Assembly (NCBI GenBank): GCA_029216955.1
Contig: JANAVB010031417.1
Location: forward strand, 17,584,867 to 17,648,866
DNA: 64,000 nucleotides
Source of the DNA: Iris pallida
Taxonomy: Eukaryota; Streptophyta; Magnoliopsida; Asparagales; Iridaceae
Direction of reading: 5' to 3'
Shown: positions 23,399 to 35,331 of the stretch, piece by piece
How the letters are laid out: every line of letters starts with the position of its first letter
Position numbering within the stretch: position 1 is the first letter of the stretch
Position numbers and translations under genes: made by a program
Notes under the pieces: generated by a model
What the model was told of the DNA's origin: nothing
Database searches by the model: none
What the model saw: the letters and a program-made list of their open reading frames with translations, nothing else

Positions 23399-23715
23399 CA
23401 GGGTAGGCTTAGTCCAGGCCCAGGACAGTCAGGACGATCGTCCAAGGCCCACGAATTCGAGGGACACAAAAAATTATTTTGAATATAAATACGTTAATAT
23501 TTTTGTATTTGAAATAGACCTACTATGTTTTATGAGTCCAATTTATCAAAAAATAATTATACTGTAGTGATTATTATGGTAAACTTACATATTTGAGATC
23601 CTTAGTTCAATTTTTATGGAGAAGATATTTTTTTATTTAATTTTAAAAAAAATTATGTATGAATGTCCCATTTGGAAGTTAATCTCGGACCTTCTTGAGC
23701 TAAGGGCCGGCCCTA
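23399..23715. mobile_element. Candidate Tip100-like hAT non-autonomous element
   Basis: The left end is CAGGGTAGGC and the right end is GGGCCGGCCCTA (CAGGG on the other strand, allowing one change). Flanking octamers ACTTATAT and ACTTACTA agree at the first five bases, a decayed 8-bp TSD. The right end is shared with 20,690-20,766. The interior is AT-rich and non-coding. Confidence 0.45.
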
Positions 23716-24240
23716 ACTTACTATGCAATTGTTATTAGGAAATCCAAAATATTAGTGAATAATCTGGTAGAAAGGACCCAAATAAACTTAGATTAAGTCA
23801 GCAACAAAGTATTATTAAAAAATTATTAATGTTGTAGTCGATGTCACCCAGAGAAGTGCAGGCTCAATGCGAGAACTAAATTAAATAACCACCAAAATAA
23901 TTTATAAAAAAGCCCCCCTTAGAAATATTAACATTAATATTAACATTAAATTACGAATTAGAGTGAGGGAGATTTTTAGAAAATTTTCTAAGAAAAGTTT
24001 TTGATCCGCTTCCATTTATAATAATAACTTTTTTATTCTCTAAGCTAATTCCAAATACATATAAAAGCTGGGCTTATGCCCAATGTTAATATCGAGTGTA
24101 CACCTTGCTTTTCGGCCACACGTACATCTTTGTGGTCAGGTCTGGCCATGATACAGTTCATCTGGAGCCTCGAATATGGGCCCTTAGTTTTGAGAGTTAT
24201 TTGTTATAAAATTTTTACAATGAATAATTAGAAAATAAAA

Positions 24241-24790
24241 GGTGGTGATGTAGCTCGAATGGTAGAGTATTTTATTTTTCCAATGCATCTACACAGATCT
24301 AGAGAGCCGCGGTTTAAAGTACGGTGCCATGTGTTTCCTCTTCATTGGTTGACTTTGGGTTCCACGATAGCACGGGAATGGGATGTCCAGCCCCTTGTTA
24401 GCAATTCGGCAAACGGAAAAAATTCGGAACGACAAAAGCACGAGTATAAATCGGCTAAATATAAATAAAATACGTTCAAAAATTCGGTCAAAAATTAGAA
24501 AAATGAAATATTGAGGTTGGAAACTTAACATTCTTAAATATGTTGTCAAATTTTGGTTAATTAAACAGGTTCTCACCACGTTTTTGTGTCAAATTTTTCC
24601 ATAATTTATATGGAACACGTTTAAAACTTTACATGCTTAAAATTTACGTTCCGATTTGAATCTGTCAAAAGCACGCAAGTATTATACGTTTCTGAAAGAT
24701 ACGAAAAAATACGCGTATAAAACGAGTTTTATTCGGGTGATTGCTAACAAGGGTCCAGCCAATATGAAACGTATTAAATTTTTTTGGAGG
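24241..24790 (+). mobile_element. tRNA-derived SINE-like unit, split by a hAT MITE
   Basis: GGTGGTGATG is followed by an A-box-like TAGCTCGAATGG (24,251) and, ~50 bp on, a B-box-like GGTTTAAAGT (24,311). This is the pol III promoter layout of plant SINEs. The tRNA-unrelated part continues to 24,384, is interrupted by the MITE at 24,393-24,752, then resumes and ends near a T-run at 24,780. Flanking duplications were not found. Confidence 0.5.
24393..24752. mobile_element. 360-bp hAT-type MITE with perfect 8-bp TSD
   Basis: The TIRs are CCTTGTTAGCAAT on both ends (right end ATTGCTAACAAGG). They are flanked by identical GTCCAGCC at 24,385-24,392 and 24,753-24,760. An 8-bp TSD is the hAT signature. 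The interior is AT-rich with TACG/CGTA words and no coding frame. Confidence 0.9.
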
Positions 24791-25063
24791 GTGAACAAAC
24801 ACTCTTGTTTTAATCGGTGAACAAAAATGGACTCATTGAAATATAACTTTAAATACATCACATATTTCAAAAGATCATCATTAACACAAATAAATTTAAA
24901 TACATCAGATATTAAAATGTCTTTCAACATATTTTTGATGGTAGGATCGATATTATTTTTCATCATTAACACAAATAATGCACTATTTCAAAAGACCATC
25001 AATCATTTTCAAAAAAATAAATAAATGTTAAGCAACCTGACAAAATATGTTTTCACATTTGCT

Positions 25064-28000
25064 TCAAGTTGTAAAATGGGCCGGGCGGCCCGGTGCCCGG
25101 CCCGAGCCCGCCCGGCCCGCCGCCCTATTAGCCCGGCCCGGCCCGCGACGAAGCCCGGACCGGCCCGGCCCCCCCTGTCCCAGTGGTCCGGGTCGGGCCT
25201 CCCCCTCCGAGCCCAAGCCCGGCCCGGCCCGGACCGGAAATTTTTTTTTTTTTTTTTTTAAATGCTAACGTTAGGCCCGGTAGGCCCGAACCGGCCCGGC
25301 CCGGTCTAGCCCGGTCTGAACCGGTTTTTATTTTTATTTTTTTTTTTTGAATTGGAGGGGATATTTTACCAAAATACCCCCATAATATAGCTGTTATTAA
25401 AACGTTGGAGGAGTATTTTGGTCATTTTCAAGAAAATGACCAAAAAACCACTCCAACAACTCTATTTTGAGGGTAGAGGGGGTCATTTGGCATGGGAAAA
25501 ATCCTATAAATAGTCCATAAAATTCATTTTTCATACTCAATTCACTCATTCAATCTTCATACAAGTTTCTCTAAACTAAATCCGGCTTTCCATCAGTTTG
25601 CGAAGAAGCTCCCAACCCCGCTCAAGGCTCAAGCTCCGAAATCCGGCGTCCGATTTAATATTTTTTCTTCTCTTTCTCTCTTAAAAATTCAAAATTGTTT
25701 TATATTGTTTGAACAAAATTTGTTTGTATTTTTCTTACTCTCTCTCTCCCTCTCTTACTTATTAAATATTACTTACTCTTTTTTTATTTTTCGGGAATTT
25801 TTTTCGGTGTATTTTTCTTCTCTCCCTCTCTTCTAAAAATTTACATTAATTTTTTATAATGGCCGGACAAGGTTCTAACCCACCTACCGGTGATGCCGGA
25901 AATACTTATGAATATTTTAATACTTATTTTGAGCAAAATCCTATTCCTGATGATACTCCTGAAGAATTAGTAGGATCCCCTCCTGAAATTGCGAGTTCCA
26001 CTCGGAATGTGCCAAAAAGAAAGAAAAAATCAAAGTATTGGGAATTTTTTGTTATTCTTTATCAAACTAATCCCGATGATTCTCTTGTTTTAGATCCGAA
26101 AGGAAATCCAATAGCGTACGCGGCACAGTGCAAGAAATGTGCCAACATATACAAATGGAAGACTGGAGGTGGCACGGGTACAATTTCAAGACACTACGAG
26201 ACCTGCTACGGGAATGACACAATTTCTGCATCTCAAACTCAAATAAATTTTGCTGGAGGTAGCACGGGATCGTCAATGGGTACGTTTTCTTATTCTGCCG
26301 CTCGGCATAAAACTGAGTTTACAAAATATTTGATTTCTGATGAACTTCCTTTCACTGCGGGTGAAAGTGAGAATTTATATGATTATGCCACATCTTCTTT
26401 AAATCCTTGTTTTAGTAAAGTGACTAGAGGCGCCGCTAGAAAAGAGGCTATTAGACTTTTTCATGAGAAAAAGGCGGCTTTAAAAGAAAGTCTTTTGCAT
26501 GTTACTCAAATAGCCATTACTTCTGATATTTGGACAAGTAAGCAAAATTACGCTTACATTTGTATCACAGCACATTACATAGATTCACAATGGATGTTGC
26601 AAAAACGCATCATCTGTCTAAAGATATTAGAATTTCCACACACAGGCTCCACAATAGCAGGCGCTATTATAGAACACGTGCGTGAATATGATATTCACCA
26701 AAAAATATTTTCTGTTTCATTTGATAATGCTAGTAATAATACTTCTGCCATCTCTTCATTAGCGCTAATATTTCAGCCCATTTTAGAAGGTAGATTAATG
26801 CATGTTAGGTGTGCTTGTCATATTATTAACTTAGTAGTAAAAGAATGTCTTGATTATTTTAGCTCACATTTAGATACTCTTAGACAATGTTTACACAGTT
26901 TAAACACGTCTCCTTCACGGCAACAACATTTCAAGGCCACATGTCAACATTTTAGTATTCGTTTTAGAAGATTTGTAAAGGATGTTCCACATAGATGAAA
27001 CTCAACTTATTTAATGTTGAAGTCCGCAATTCCCTTTAGAGATCCTATTACATATTATTGTAACACGGATCTCAATTTTGAATTTCAAGTAACTGAGGAT
27101 GATTGGGAAGTTGCTTCTTCAATTTGTGAATTTTTAGAAACTTTTTACAATGCTACACGTACTCTTTCCGGTGTTTACTATCCAACTTCTTGCTTAGCTT
27201 TACAAGAACTTTGTAACATTTCTTTCTTATTTTCTAAATATAGAACTGCCCACCATTTTGCTTACGTTGTACAGAAAATGGAAGCAAAATTCAAAAAATA
27301 TTGGGGCGATGTACCTTTATTGTATTGCTTATCTTCAATTTTTGATCCTAGAATCAAATTAGATGGTGTAGATGCATTGTTAGATGACTTTGGAGAGAAC
27401 ATGAATATTGATGTTAGTGGCACAAAAGTAGAAGTTAAGCTAGCTTTGGATAGATTAGTTATTCATTATGAAGACAAAGCACCAACTCCCCGCCCAACTC
27501 AAGGGCCTAGTAGTAGTAGTAGCTCTGGTTTGGTGTCTAAGTTGACACACGCCAAAAGTATACTACAACGGAAGAAACAAAAACAATCTTCCCAACCGAC
27601 CCAAGAGTTGTCTTTATACCTTAGTTTTTACGAGGAAGAAGACGATTCTTCCACTCACTTCACCATTTTAGAATGGTGGAAAAAATACGAAAAAAGATAT
27701 CCTGTACTTTTTATGATAGCACGTGATCTACTAATGGTCCCGGTGTCCACGGTAGCATCGGAGTCATGTTTTAGTACAGGTTCAAGAATTTTGAGCAAGA
27801 AGAGAAGCCGATTGCTGCCAGATATCTTGGAAGCATGTGTATATGTTCAAGACTGGGTCCAAGCCGAGAAAAGAACTCAAAACAAAGTAGATGAAAGTGC
27901 CGACATCAACGAGCTAGACTACGAATCGCTTAGAATGGGTAAATCATTTGGAGCGGAGCAAGAAGAATGAGGCAAAGGTATGAATACTAACTTTGATATT

Positions 28001-28898
28001 TACACTTTCGAAATTTTTACTTTAAAAATTTACACGTTTTGAAATTTATACTTTAAAAATTTATACTTTCAATGCATACTTTAAAAATTTATACTTTAAA
28101 AATTTCTAATTTATACTTTCAATGTATACTTTAACAAACAAAGAAAGTAAGTAAATAATTTTTAAAAGTAAATAATTTATACTTTAAAAAATTATACTTT
28201 CAAAAAAAACAAACAAAGAAAGTAAATAATTTAAAAGAAAGTAAGTAAAATATAAGTAATTTAAAAAAACTAAATAAATTATAAATTATATTACTTAAAA
28301 GAAAGTAAGTAAGTAAAATATAAATAATTTAAATTAACAACTCAAACAAACTAAATAAATTAAAAAATATAAAAAAAAACATTTTTTAACTTCGCCTATG
28401 CCGGTCCCAAGCCCGGAAAAAGAAGGAGGGAAAAATGTTTAAAATTTATACAAATACTTAAAAAAACTTTAAATAAACTTTATACACTTAGAATAAACTT
28501 TATAAATAATTTTATATACTTTAAAATTTTAACTTAAACAAATAAAAATATCAATTTTTTTCAATTTTTTCAAATAAAAACTTTATAAACTTTATAAACT
28601 TTTATATACTTTTAACATAAACTTTATCAATTTTTAAAAAAAAAAAAAAATCAAAAACCAAGCCCGGACCGGCCCAACCCAAGCCCGGGCCCGGCCCGGC
28701 CCGCTGGCCCGAACCGGCCCGGCCCAGCCCCTCACCCACCGGTCCTGTGGGCCGGGCTGGGCTGCACATTTCCTCACCGGGCCGGGCCAGGCCCGGCCCG
28801 CTTTCTGCTCCGGTCCGGGCTGGGCTTGGTCCGAGCCCGGTTCAGCCCGCCCAATGTGGGCTTCGGGCCGGCCCGGCCCGGCCCGATTAACAACTTGA
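25064..28898 (+). mobile_element. Complete hAT transposon (3,835 bp)
   Basis: The termini are TCAAGTTGTAAAATGGGCC and, on the other strand at the right, TCAAGTTGTTAATCGGGCC. The 8-bp TSD is CATTTGCT at 25,056-25,063 and 28,899-28,906. Subterminal regions at both ends are packed with GCCCGG/CCGGGC words, likely transposase binding sites. One transposase gene lies between them. The 28,000-28,630 interval holds AT-rich 'aatttatacttta' tandem repetition. Confidence 0.95.
25859..27970 (+). pseudogene. hAT transposase (BED finger, RNase H-like core, hAT dimerisation domain), one in-frame stop
   Basis: The 703-codon frame starts MAGQGSNPPTG. Residues ~50-125 form a BED zinc finger (CKKCANIYKWK...RHYETC). 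The RNase H-like core has TSDIWTS (first Asp) near 222, SVSFDNASNN (second Asp) near 282-290, and RCACHIINLVV. The C-terminal hAT dimerisation region has LEWWKKYEKRYPVLFMIARDLL, the conserved Glu in VASESCFSTG, and RSRLLPD. The only visible lesion is TGA at 26,996-26,998 (codon 380) after DVPHR, where relatives have Trp in RWNSTY; TGG to TGA is one transition. The rest reads through in one frame. It has no introns and a C/T-rich leader. Confidence 0.93.
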
Positions 28899-28906
28899 CA
28901 TTTGCT

Positions 28907-30427
28907 CATTTTCTTTATACTAAGTTTTTATTCTTCCTCAATTTTGGATTGAGTCCTGGGTTAAAGTTCGACAAAAAAAAAGTTTTAAATATTACATTGG
29001 TCAAACTGGTCTCAATTTTTTTATTAGAGTTATATGATGATTTAGTAATTGTACTGTACATTCTAAAGAAATTTTTTATATTACTGCTCTAAATATTTGA
29101 GCTTACTTTTTTTAGAGAATCTTAAAAGTTGGTCAAATTTAGAAGAGGCAAATTTTATAAATCTACTTGACATTTGAAAAAAATAAAGCATGCATAATTT
29201 TTTTGCAGTTTTTTTAGAATTTAGCAATGACCACATTCTCCATCTCCCATTGGGTTTGTTATTCAAAGTAAGAAATTCGAAAATTGTCCCGAAATTTAGA
29301 ATGTGAAAACTTTTACTAGGCGCTAACTATTATCTTAATTTGTAAATTATAATATTTAGATATGATAAATAAACTGTGAAACACTTATTTCATTCCTAAA
29401 TCTATTAATTATAACATAAAATTACATGTCTTACGCATTATAATTTCAAATACATATGCAACTTATATAAACAATTATGATAATTTATTTATACTAAAAA
29501 AAATTTACAATAAAATATTATATTACATAAATACACGAAATATTATTTTTCTAAAATTGAAATAATAAACCGCTAGGACTAGTTACCTAATAAAGTTAAC
29601 ACAATTTTTTATTTTCTTAGGAGACATGAGTTTATCCTAGCTTTTTATTTCAAACAAAAGAAAATAAGAATAGTTATTTTAATGTTGCTTTCATGTAAGC
29701 CATGGAAGCTGACCAAATTAGATTATTATTATTATTTATACTAGTATATATGCACATACGTTATGCACGTATTTTAATTAACTTTTTCTGTACTAGAAAA
29801 GAGCAAAATGCATCTAAAGAGCAAAATAAATATTATTATTTATACGTAATAATCTGGTTCCTCTCGTTAAATTTAATTAAATAATATTAATTAGTAAAAT
29901 TATATAAGAATATATCTGGAAAATTATTCTAGAAAATTTGTTGTAGTAGAAATTTATTTTCTGAAATTAATCAAAAGAAACAAAATTTAAGAAATTATGA
30001 AAAATGAAACGTTCCGCCATCTAGGATGGGGAAAAGTGGAGAGGTGAAATTCTGTTGCGGAAAAGTGTTTATGTGGGTTGATTTTGGTTCAGGTGGAGTT
30101 TGGTGGAGGTTTATAGGAATGGTTTATATAGGTTGGTTCATGCGAGAGGTTGGGGGTTTATAGGATTGATTTATTTGGGTGAGATTAGCTTCGGTTTATT
30201 TAGATGGATTTATTAGGTTAATTTATGTGAGTTATTTTTAAGCAACCAAGATTCAACGCATAACAAAAATGCAACCAAAAATAATTGAACATACATAAAC
30301 CAAATGCATAAACCAACATTCAATGGATAAACGAAATGCGTTGAACCGAACATACTGGAACATACATAAATCAACATTCAATGCATACAAATGCGTGGAA
30401 CCGAACATACTTGAACATATATAGACT
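28907..30427. other. AT-rich stretch with nothing firmly identified
   Basis: There is no domain-bearing frame. A ~75-bp near-direct repeat ('aacattcaatg...tgcgt...gaaccgaacatac') occurs at about 30,316-30,420, and a G-rich 'ggttgattttggttcaggtgg' block at 30,070-30,230. Confidence 0.5.
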
Positions 30428-30592
30428 AGGGGTGTGCATCGGTCGGTGGTCGACCTATTTGTTCACAATCGAAGTCGAGCCAAACTTAATCGGTTTGAAA
30501 ATAATCAAAACCAAACCAAACCAACCAATTGGTCGGTTCGATTTTGAAACCGACCGACTTGGTTCGGTTTTGCTCGGTTCGGTTGATAGGTT
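30428..30592. mobile_element. hAT-like terminal fragment (GGGGTGTGCATCGG...TCGGTTCGG)
   Basis: It starts AGGGGTGTGCATCGGTCGG, a common plant hAT-end motif from memory. It continues with accaaacc/ggttcggtt words in both orientations, resembling subterminal repeats. No opposite end or TSD was identified. Confidence 0.35.
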
Positions 30593-30656
30593 TTGACAAG
30601 GCAAATTTTTCTAGAAAAATAGACAACCACTGAATCACTATAGAACATAACAATAT

Positions 30657-30877
30657 GGAAAATGCTAAGTTTACTACCAATTTCTTACAACCTTTTTACA
30701 ACCTCACTCACCAACCCCTTACACATGGGTCCCACCGGATCCCACCACCCCTCACACCCCCCCTGCTACATGGGCTCCACCCGACCCCACCACTTACTCC
30801 TCTCCTCCAATCGAAATCCGACACGTGGCGGGAGTAAGGGGATTGTAAGAATTTGGTTGTAGGCATAGCATTGCTCT
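30657..30877. mobile_element. MITE, copy 1
   Basis: This is a 221-bp unit with imperfect ~38-bp TIRs: left GGAAAATGCTAAGTTTACTA, right (other strand) AGAGCAATGCTATGCCTACA, both reaching TTCTTACAACC. It is non-coding and contains a CACGTGGC G-box-like word. No clear TSD, so superfamily undecided. Confidence 0.7.
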
Positions 30878-30881
30878 AATA

Positions 30882-31102
30882 GGAAAATGCTAAGTTTACT
30901 ACCAATTTCTTACAACCTTTTTACAACCTCACTCACCAACCCCTTACACATGGGTTCCACCGGATCCCACCACCCCTCACACCTCCCCTGCTACATGGGC
31001 TCCATCCGACCCCACCACTTACTCCTCTCCTCCAATCGAAATCCGACACGTGGCGGGAGTAAAGGGGTTGTAAGAATTTGGTTGTAGGCATAGCATTGCT
31101 CT
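30882..31102. mobile_element. MITE, copy 2, directly adjacent to copy 1
   Basis: It has the same length and orientation as copy 1 with only a handful of differences, and is separated from it by four bases (AATA). It arose by tandem duplication or by insertion at the end of the first copy. Confidence 0.75.
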
Positions 31103-31590
31103 ATATAATAACATAGAACATATAGCTTCAAGGCTTCAACATATACCCAGAAATCAGAATTGAGTCTCAGACGCAGAATTGAGTCTCAAACCGTACAGCT
31201 TCAAGCCCTCAACGTATAGTCATATACCCAAAGTCCAAATAGTAAATGTTACAGCTAGGAGAGTCCAAAGACTCCAAACATAGAACACAAGTTACACAAC
31301 ATATTGGCATATTGCTCAAACATATGGACATATTGCTGGCTGTTACATAAGTACAGAGATTCCAAATATAGAACACAAAGAATTATAAATATGTTAGTTA
31401 TAATTCATTTGGTGGATTTTTTTCATGTAAATTTTCTTCTGAATATGATTATTTGAGGCAAGAAACAGAAGAAATAGAATAAGATCTATAGAAAAAAATT
31501 ACATATAAGAAAAAAATTTACATACAAGAAAAAAATTTATTTGGTTGATTTTTTTCATGTAAATTTTTCACTGATTCTTCTGATTCTGAA
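31103..31590 (+). repeat. ~485-bp direct repeat, left copy, abutting the CACTA element
   Basis: It starts ATATAATAACATAGAACATA and ends CACTGATTCTTCTGATTCTGAA exactly at the CACTA terminus. It matches 61,866-62,346 throughout with scattered substitutions and small indels. The last three bases, GAA, are the CACTA TSD. Confidence 0.9.
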
Positions 31591-32100
31591 CACAACCAGA
31601 ATAAGTCATTTTAGCGACGCCTAAAGACGTCGCTAAATCATTTTAGCGACGTATTTAGCGACGTCTTTCTCTTGTCGCGGAAACCTTAGTCGCTGTTTGG
31701 AAAGACGTCGCTGATCGTCGCCAACACCGACGTTTACCGACTCAAATATACGTCGGTAATATACCGACGTTTACCGTCGTTTCGTCGATGAAATAGCGAC
31801 GTTTATGATGTCGCTATACGTCGGTATTCCCTGGGAAAATTATCGACGTTTGTGATGTCGCTATGCGTCGGTATATATTACCAACGTTTTTGATGTCGCT
31901 ATACGTCGGTATATCCTGGGAAAATGAGGTAAAATCCTGAGAAATTTAGCGACGTCTAGCGACGGTTACCGACTCATACCGACTAAATTGACGTCGCTAT
32001 ACGTTGGTAAACTGGCAATATATGCCAGTTTAGCGACGTCTACCGACGCAACATGCCGTCGGAAAGAAACGGTAAACGTCGCTAGACGTCGCTAAATTTG
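31591..32100. repeat. CACTA 3' subterminal repeat region
   Basis: There are some two dozen copies of AGCGACG / CGTCGCTA and close variants (TACCGACG, CGTCGGTA) in both orientations. Such clusters are the binding sites for the TNPA-type protein in En/Spm elements (established knowledge). Confidence 0.88.
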
Positions 32101-32429
32101 AAGAAAAATAAAATAAATAATTGCAGTATGCAGTTTTCTCCACAGAATCATTTTCTCCCTGCAGTTTAATCTGAAACACAATACACAAGCACATTTTATC
32201 CCTGGGTTTCCCGACCCCTTCGGTGGAACACTCAACACCGGTAAATTAACATCCAAATGAAACGAATAACAACATAAAATAACCAAAGTCCACACAACAT
32301 ATATAAACCAATATCCAAATTGTCATCGGTCTACACAAGCAATAACCAATGTATCTATGCAACCAACAAACAAGTGTCACAAACAAATACAAATACTCAA
32401 ACACTCAATACAAACAGTCATAACTAGGA

Positions 32430-33011
32430 CTATTGGGGATCGGGAGCAGGAGGGGGCGCGCCGCGACGAAGGACAAAGAAAAGCTCATAGTCCTCCTGTA
32501 AAATCGACATCAATGAAGGAGGTAGTGACGTCGGTGGAGTCGGTGTCGATGAAGAAGGCAGTGGCGCCGGCGGAGTCGACGACGATGAAGGCGCACCCGG
32601 AGGACGATAACGCTCCAACGCTGCAAGTCGCTGGTGGTATGAATCCATGGTAGATAACATTCTATCACTGCTATCAGCCACCGAATCCTGCACCAATCTC
32701 AGCCTCTCGCCCATGGTCTTTTGTGATGCCTGCAGATCCAATACGCTGCACTCCGTCGACGCTCTAAGATCGGTGACGCTCCGCTCTGTCCGCTCAGTCA
32801 CATTCCGGAGCTCCATAATGCTGCGGTCGAGCGCATCCAATCGTGCTATAAGCGCAGGCTCCTCCGACTGGTGCAGAGACTGGTCCTGAATTCGTCGTAG
32901 CAGCTCATCCTGGAGATACTCTATCATCTGGTGGACTCGGGCAGACTCCTGGGACGACTATGGACCATGCACACTAGCGGGAGATGTCCTAGAGGACTGG
33001 CTCGCAACTAG
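32430..33011 (-). pseudogene. CACTA TNPA-like gene, C-terminal exon
   Basis: The frame enters at VASQSSRTSP next to LTR E, has one TAG after VHGP, then runs SQESARVHQMIEYLQDELL into a coiled-coil stretch (ALIARLDALDRSIMELRN). A proline/serine-rich segment follows, and the frame ends at 32,430. The heptad-rich part fits the dimerisation tail of plant En/Spm DNA-binding proteins. The upstream part of the same gene lies beyond the inserted retroelements at 54,217-54,972. Confidence 0.75.
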
Positions 33012-35290
33012 TGTCACTCTCCGTTCCCAGAATGCGTATTTTTATATATGTACAACTCGTATATATTTATTTAGTATTTATCATGTATTATTCTGTATTT
33101 AAATTCCTTTAATTTTATGTTAATTAATTATCTGCATTTTATTTCCTGCAATTTTATTCCTGTATTTTATTTCTGTATTTTATTTCCTGCTTTTAACTTC
33201 TCTGCTTTAGTCTTATTGTGGTTCGGCCATGGCTGGTTTTTTTTGGGTTCATGGCGGTTCACATGGACCGAACCCAACAAACCCCCACCTACCACCACCC
33301 TTCCTATTTAAGCCCCATCTCCTCCTTCTTCTTCTTCCTCTCATCACTCTCCACCAACCAACAGCAGGCAAGTACATCTTGCTTCTTGCTTCCCACTTGG
33401 AGAACCATTTTTATGGTTCATTTGTCTCCCTCTCATGATCCTGAGAGAGTTTAGTACTTAGCATTTTTGATTTCTTTGGCTTGTTTCTTCTAGATCTAAG
33501 TTGTTGTATTCTCGGTTGTTCATGGGTTTTGATCTCCCAACTTGGCGTGTATTCTCGGTTGCCCATGGGTTCTGAACCATGGGAACTTCATTTCTGGCTT
33601 GGAACGAAGGTTCAGTCACGCACATGTTCTTACGTGTCTGCGTGAATTTTCAGTCACGCACACGTTCTTACGTGTCTGCGTGAATTTTCAGTCACGCACA
33701 CGTTCTTACGTGTCTGCGTGAATTTTCAGTCATGCACACGTCTTTACGTGTCTGCATGAATTTTCAGTCACGCACGCGTCTTTACGTGTCTGCGTGAATT
33801 TTTAGTCACGCACACGTCTTTACGTGTCTGCGTGAATTTTGAGTCACGCTCACGTTCTCACATGAGTGCGTGAATTTTTTTAGTCACGCACACGTTCTTA
33901 TGTACGTGCGTGAATTTTTAGTCACGCACACGCTCTTGCGTGTCAGCGTGACATTTTAGTTACGCACACATCTTTGCGTGCGTGCGTGGATTTCTTATCA
34001 TTTTCCACGCTCACTTTCTACGCTCACTTTTCACGCTCACGCTGTGCGTGCGTGAGTTACTTTTCACGCTCACGTTATGAGTGGGTGAATTATCCTTCAC
34101 GATCACGCTGTGCGTGCCAACGTGAACCACTTTTCACGCTCACGCTGTTTATACGCTCACTACTTCCTACTTAACTTGGCGTACTTTTTACGCGTACGAT
34201 TCTTGCGTGACTTATTGGCCTTAAGCATAGACTTGTTGGCGTGACTTGTTGGCCTTATCATAGACTTGTTGGCGTGACTTCCTGACCTGGGTGTTTTATT
34301 TGTTCTATAATTTATTCATTTAATGGTGGCATGATAATTCTTCTATTATATTCTTACGCCTTTTATGAACTCGATAATCTTAGCATGTTACTATTTTAAT
34401 ATATATGATTGTGTAGAACGTGTCCTGTGTCTTGATTGGTTTATGGATACCCAGTAAGACTGGAACTTGACCTTGAGAGTTATAGACTCGACCCATTTAA
34501 TGCTAATTGACTTTCATGCCTTGTCACCATTGATGACGATGGTTATCTTGACTAAAATTGATCATGCGTTCCTAGTTGGAACTAAGAGACTGGCTAGTCG
34601 TCTTATTGAATTGAATGAATGAGACACGTTCATGTTATGAACTATTGTAATCGACTAGCCGATCCCGAATATTGACATACAGGCACATGCAGGCTTCAAA
34701 CTATTTATTTATTTATTTATTTATTTTACAAAAGAAGCATGTGTACTTTATGGTCAAGGCATGATTATTCTGTGGTTAGTTTGGATTATTGCATTACGCT
34801 ATATAAGACCTGCAACCTAACCGCACTGGTATCGTTATAGAGTTGTGCATATCGTACCCCGTACGAAAGTACTCATTTGAATGACCATGATCCACGGCAT
34901 AGGATTTCACTCAACGTAGAGACTATTAAGTTAAATAAAATAATAATTGCATGAAGAGAATGGATCCTCGAGTTCTTACATGGCAGCCCTCTTGGGACTA
35001 GTAGTGCCCGACAGGCCGGCTGGTTCCCACAGATACTGTAAACCTGTCACACGGGCAGGGAGCGGTATCTGCTTATATTATTATTGTATATTGATAACGG
35101 ACGTCCCGCTGGGACTCGTCTAATTCATGATTGGCGCAATTGATTGACTGGATAGACTAGCCTTGCTCGTACATAGTAAGAACTGAGGAATCCCTAATTG
35201 CATCATTCCAAGATAACTTGGGACTCACAATAGCAAGCCGTAGGAGTTGATTGGTCATTCAAGATGATTTGTTTATGTACTGTACCTACT
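33012..35290 (+). mobile_element. LTR 'E' (solo or truncated), inserted in the CACTA TNPA-like gene
   Basis: It opens TGTCACTCTCCGTTCCC and follows LTR C through U3, a TATA-like TATTTAAG (33,305), and the C/T-rich leader. It then has its own minisatellite and a ~1.1-kb U5-like tail. No internal coding region follows. The right edge is placed where CACTA coding-like sequence resumes (minus-strand INDQSR), and I could not find a clean TG...CA end or TSD. It is therefore a solo LTR with decayed edges or a truncated copy. Confidence 0.65.
33611..34160. repeat. ~38-bp palindromic minisatellite in LTR E
   Basis: Ten or so units of the type TCACGCACACGTTCTTACGT + GTCTGCGTGAATTTTCAG grade into shorter CACGCTCAC units after 34,000. 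Within each unit CACGCACACGT is nearly self-complementary to ACGTGTCTGCGTG, so each copy can form a hairpin. It occupies the same place relative to the TATA-like box as the ATGCGGCT array in LTR C, but is unrelated in sequence. Confidence 0.88.
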
Positions 35291-35326
35291 CTGATCATTG
35301 ATAGCGTCGCGGATCAGCTTAGCAGC

Positions 35327-35331
35327 GACAG
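35327..35331. repeat. Target-site duplication of the tandem array (GACAG), left copy
   Basis: GACAG directly precedes TGTAACACCC at 35,332 and recurs at 54,217-54,221 directly after ...GGTCATGACA. No such duplication brackets the middle LTR. Confidence 0.92.

Noticed and set aside
25025..25268. Arg/Pro/Ala-rich frames at the hAT ends (and 28,634-28,909)
   Set aside because: They are translations of the GCCCGG subterminal repeats of the hAT element.
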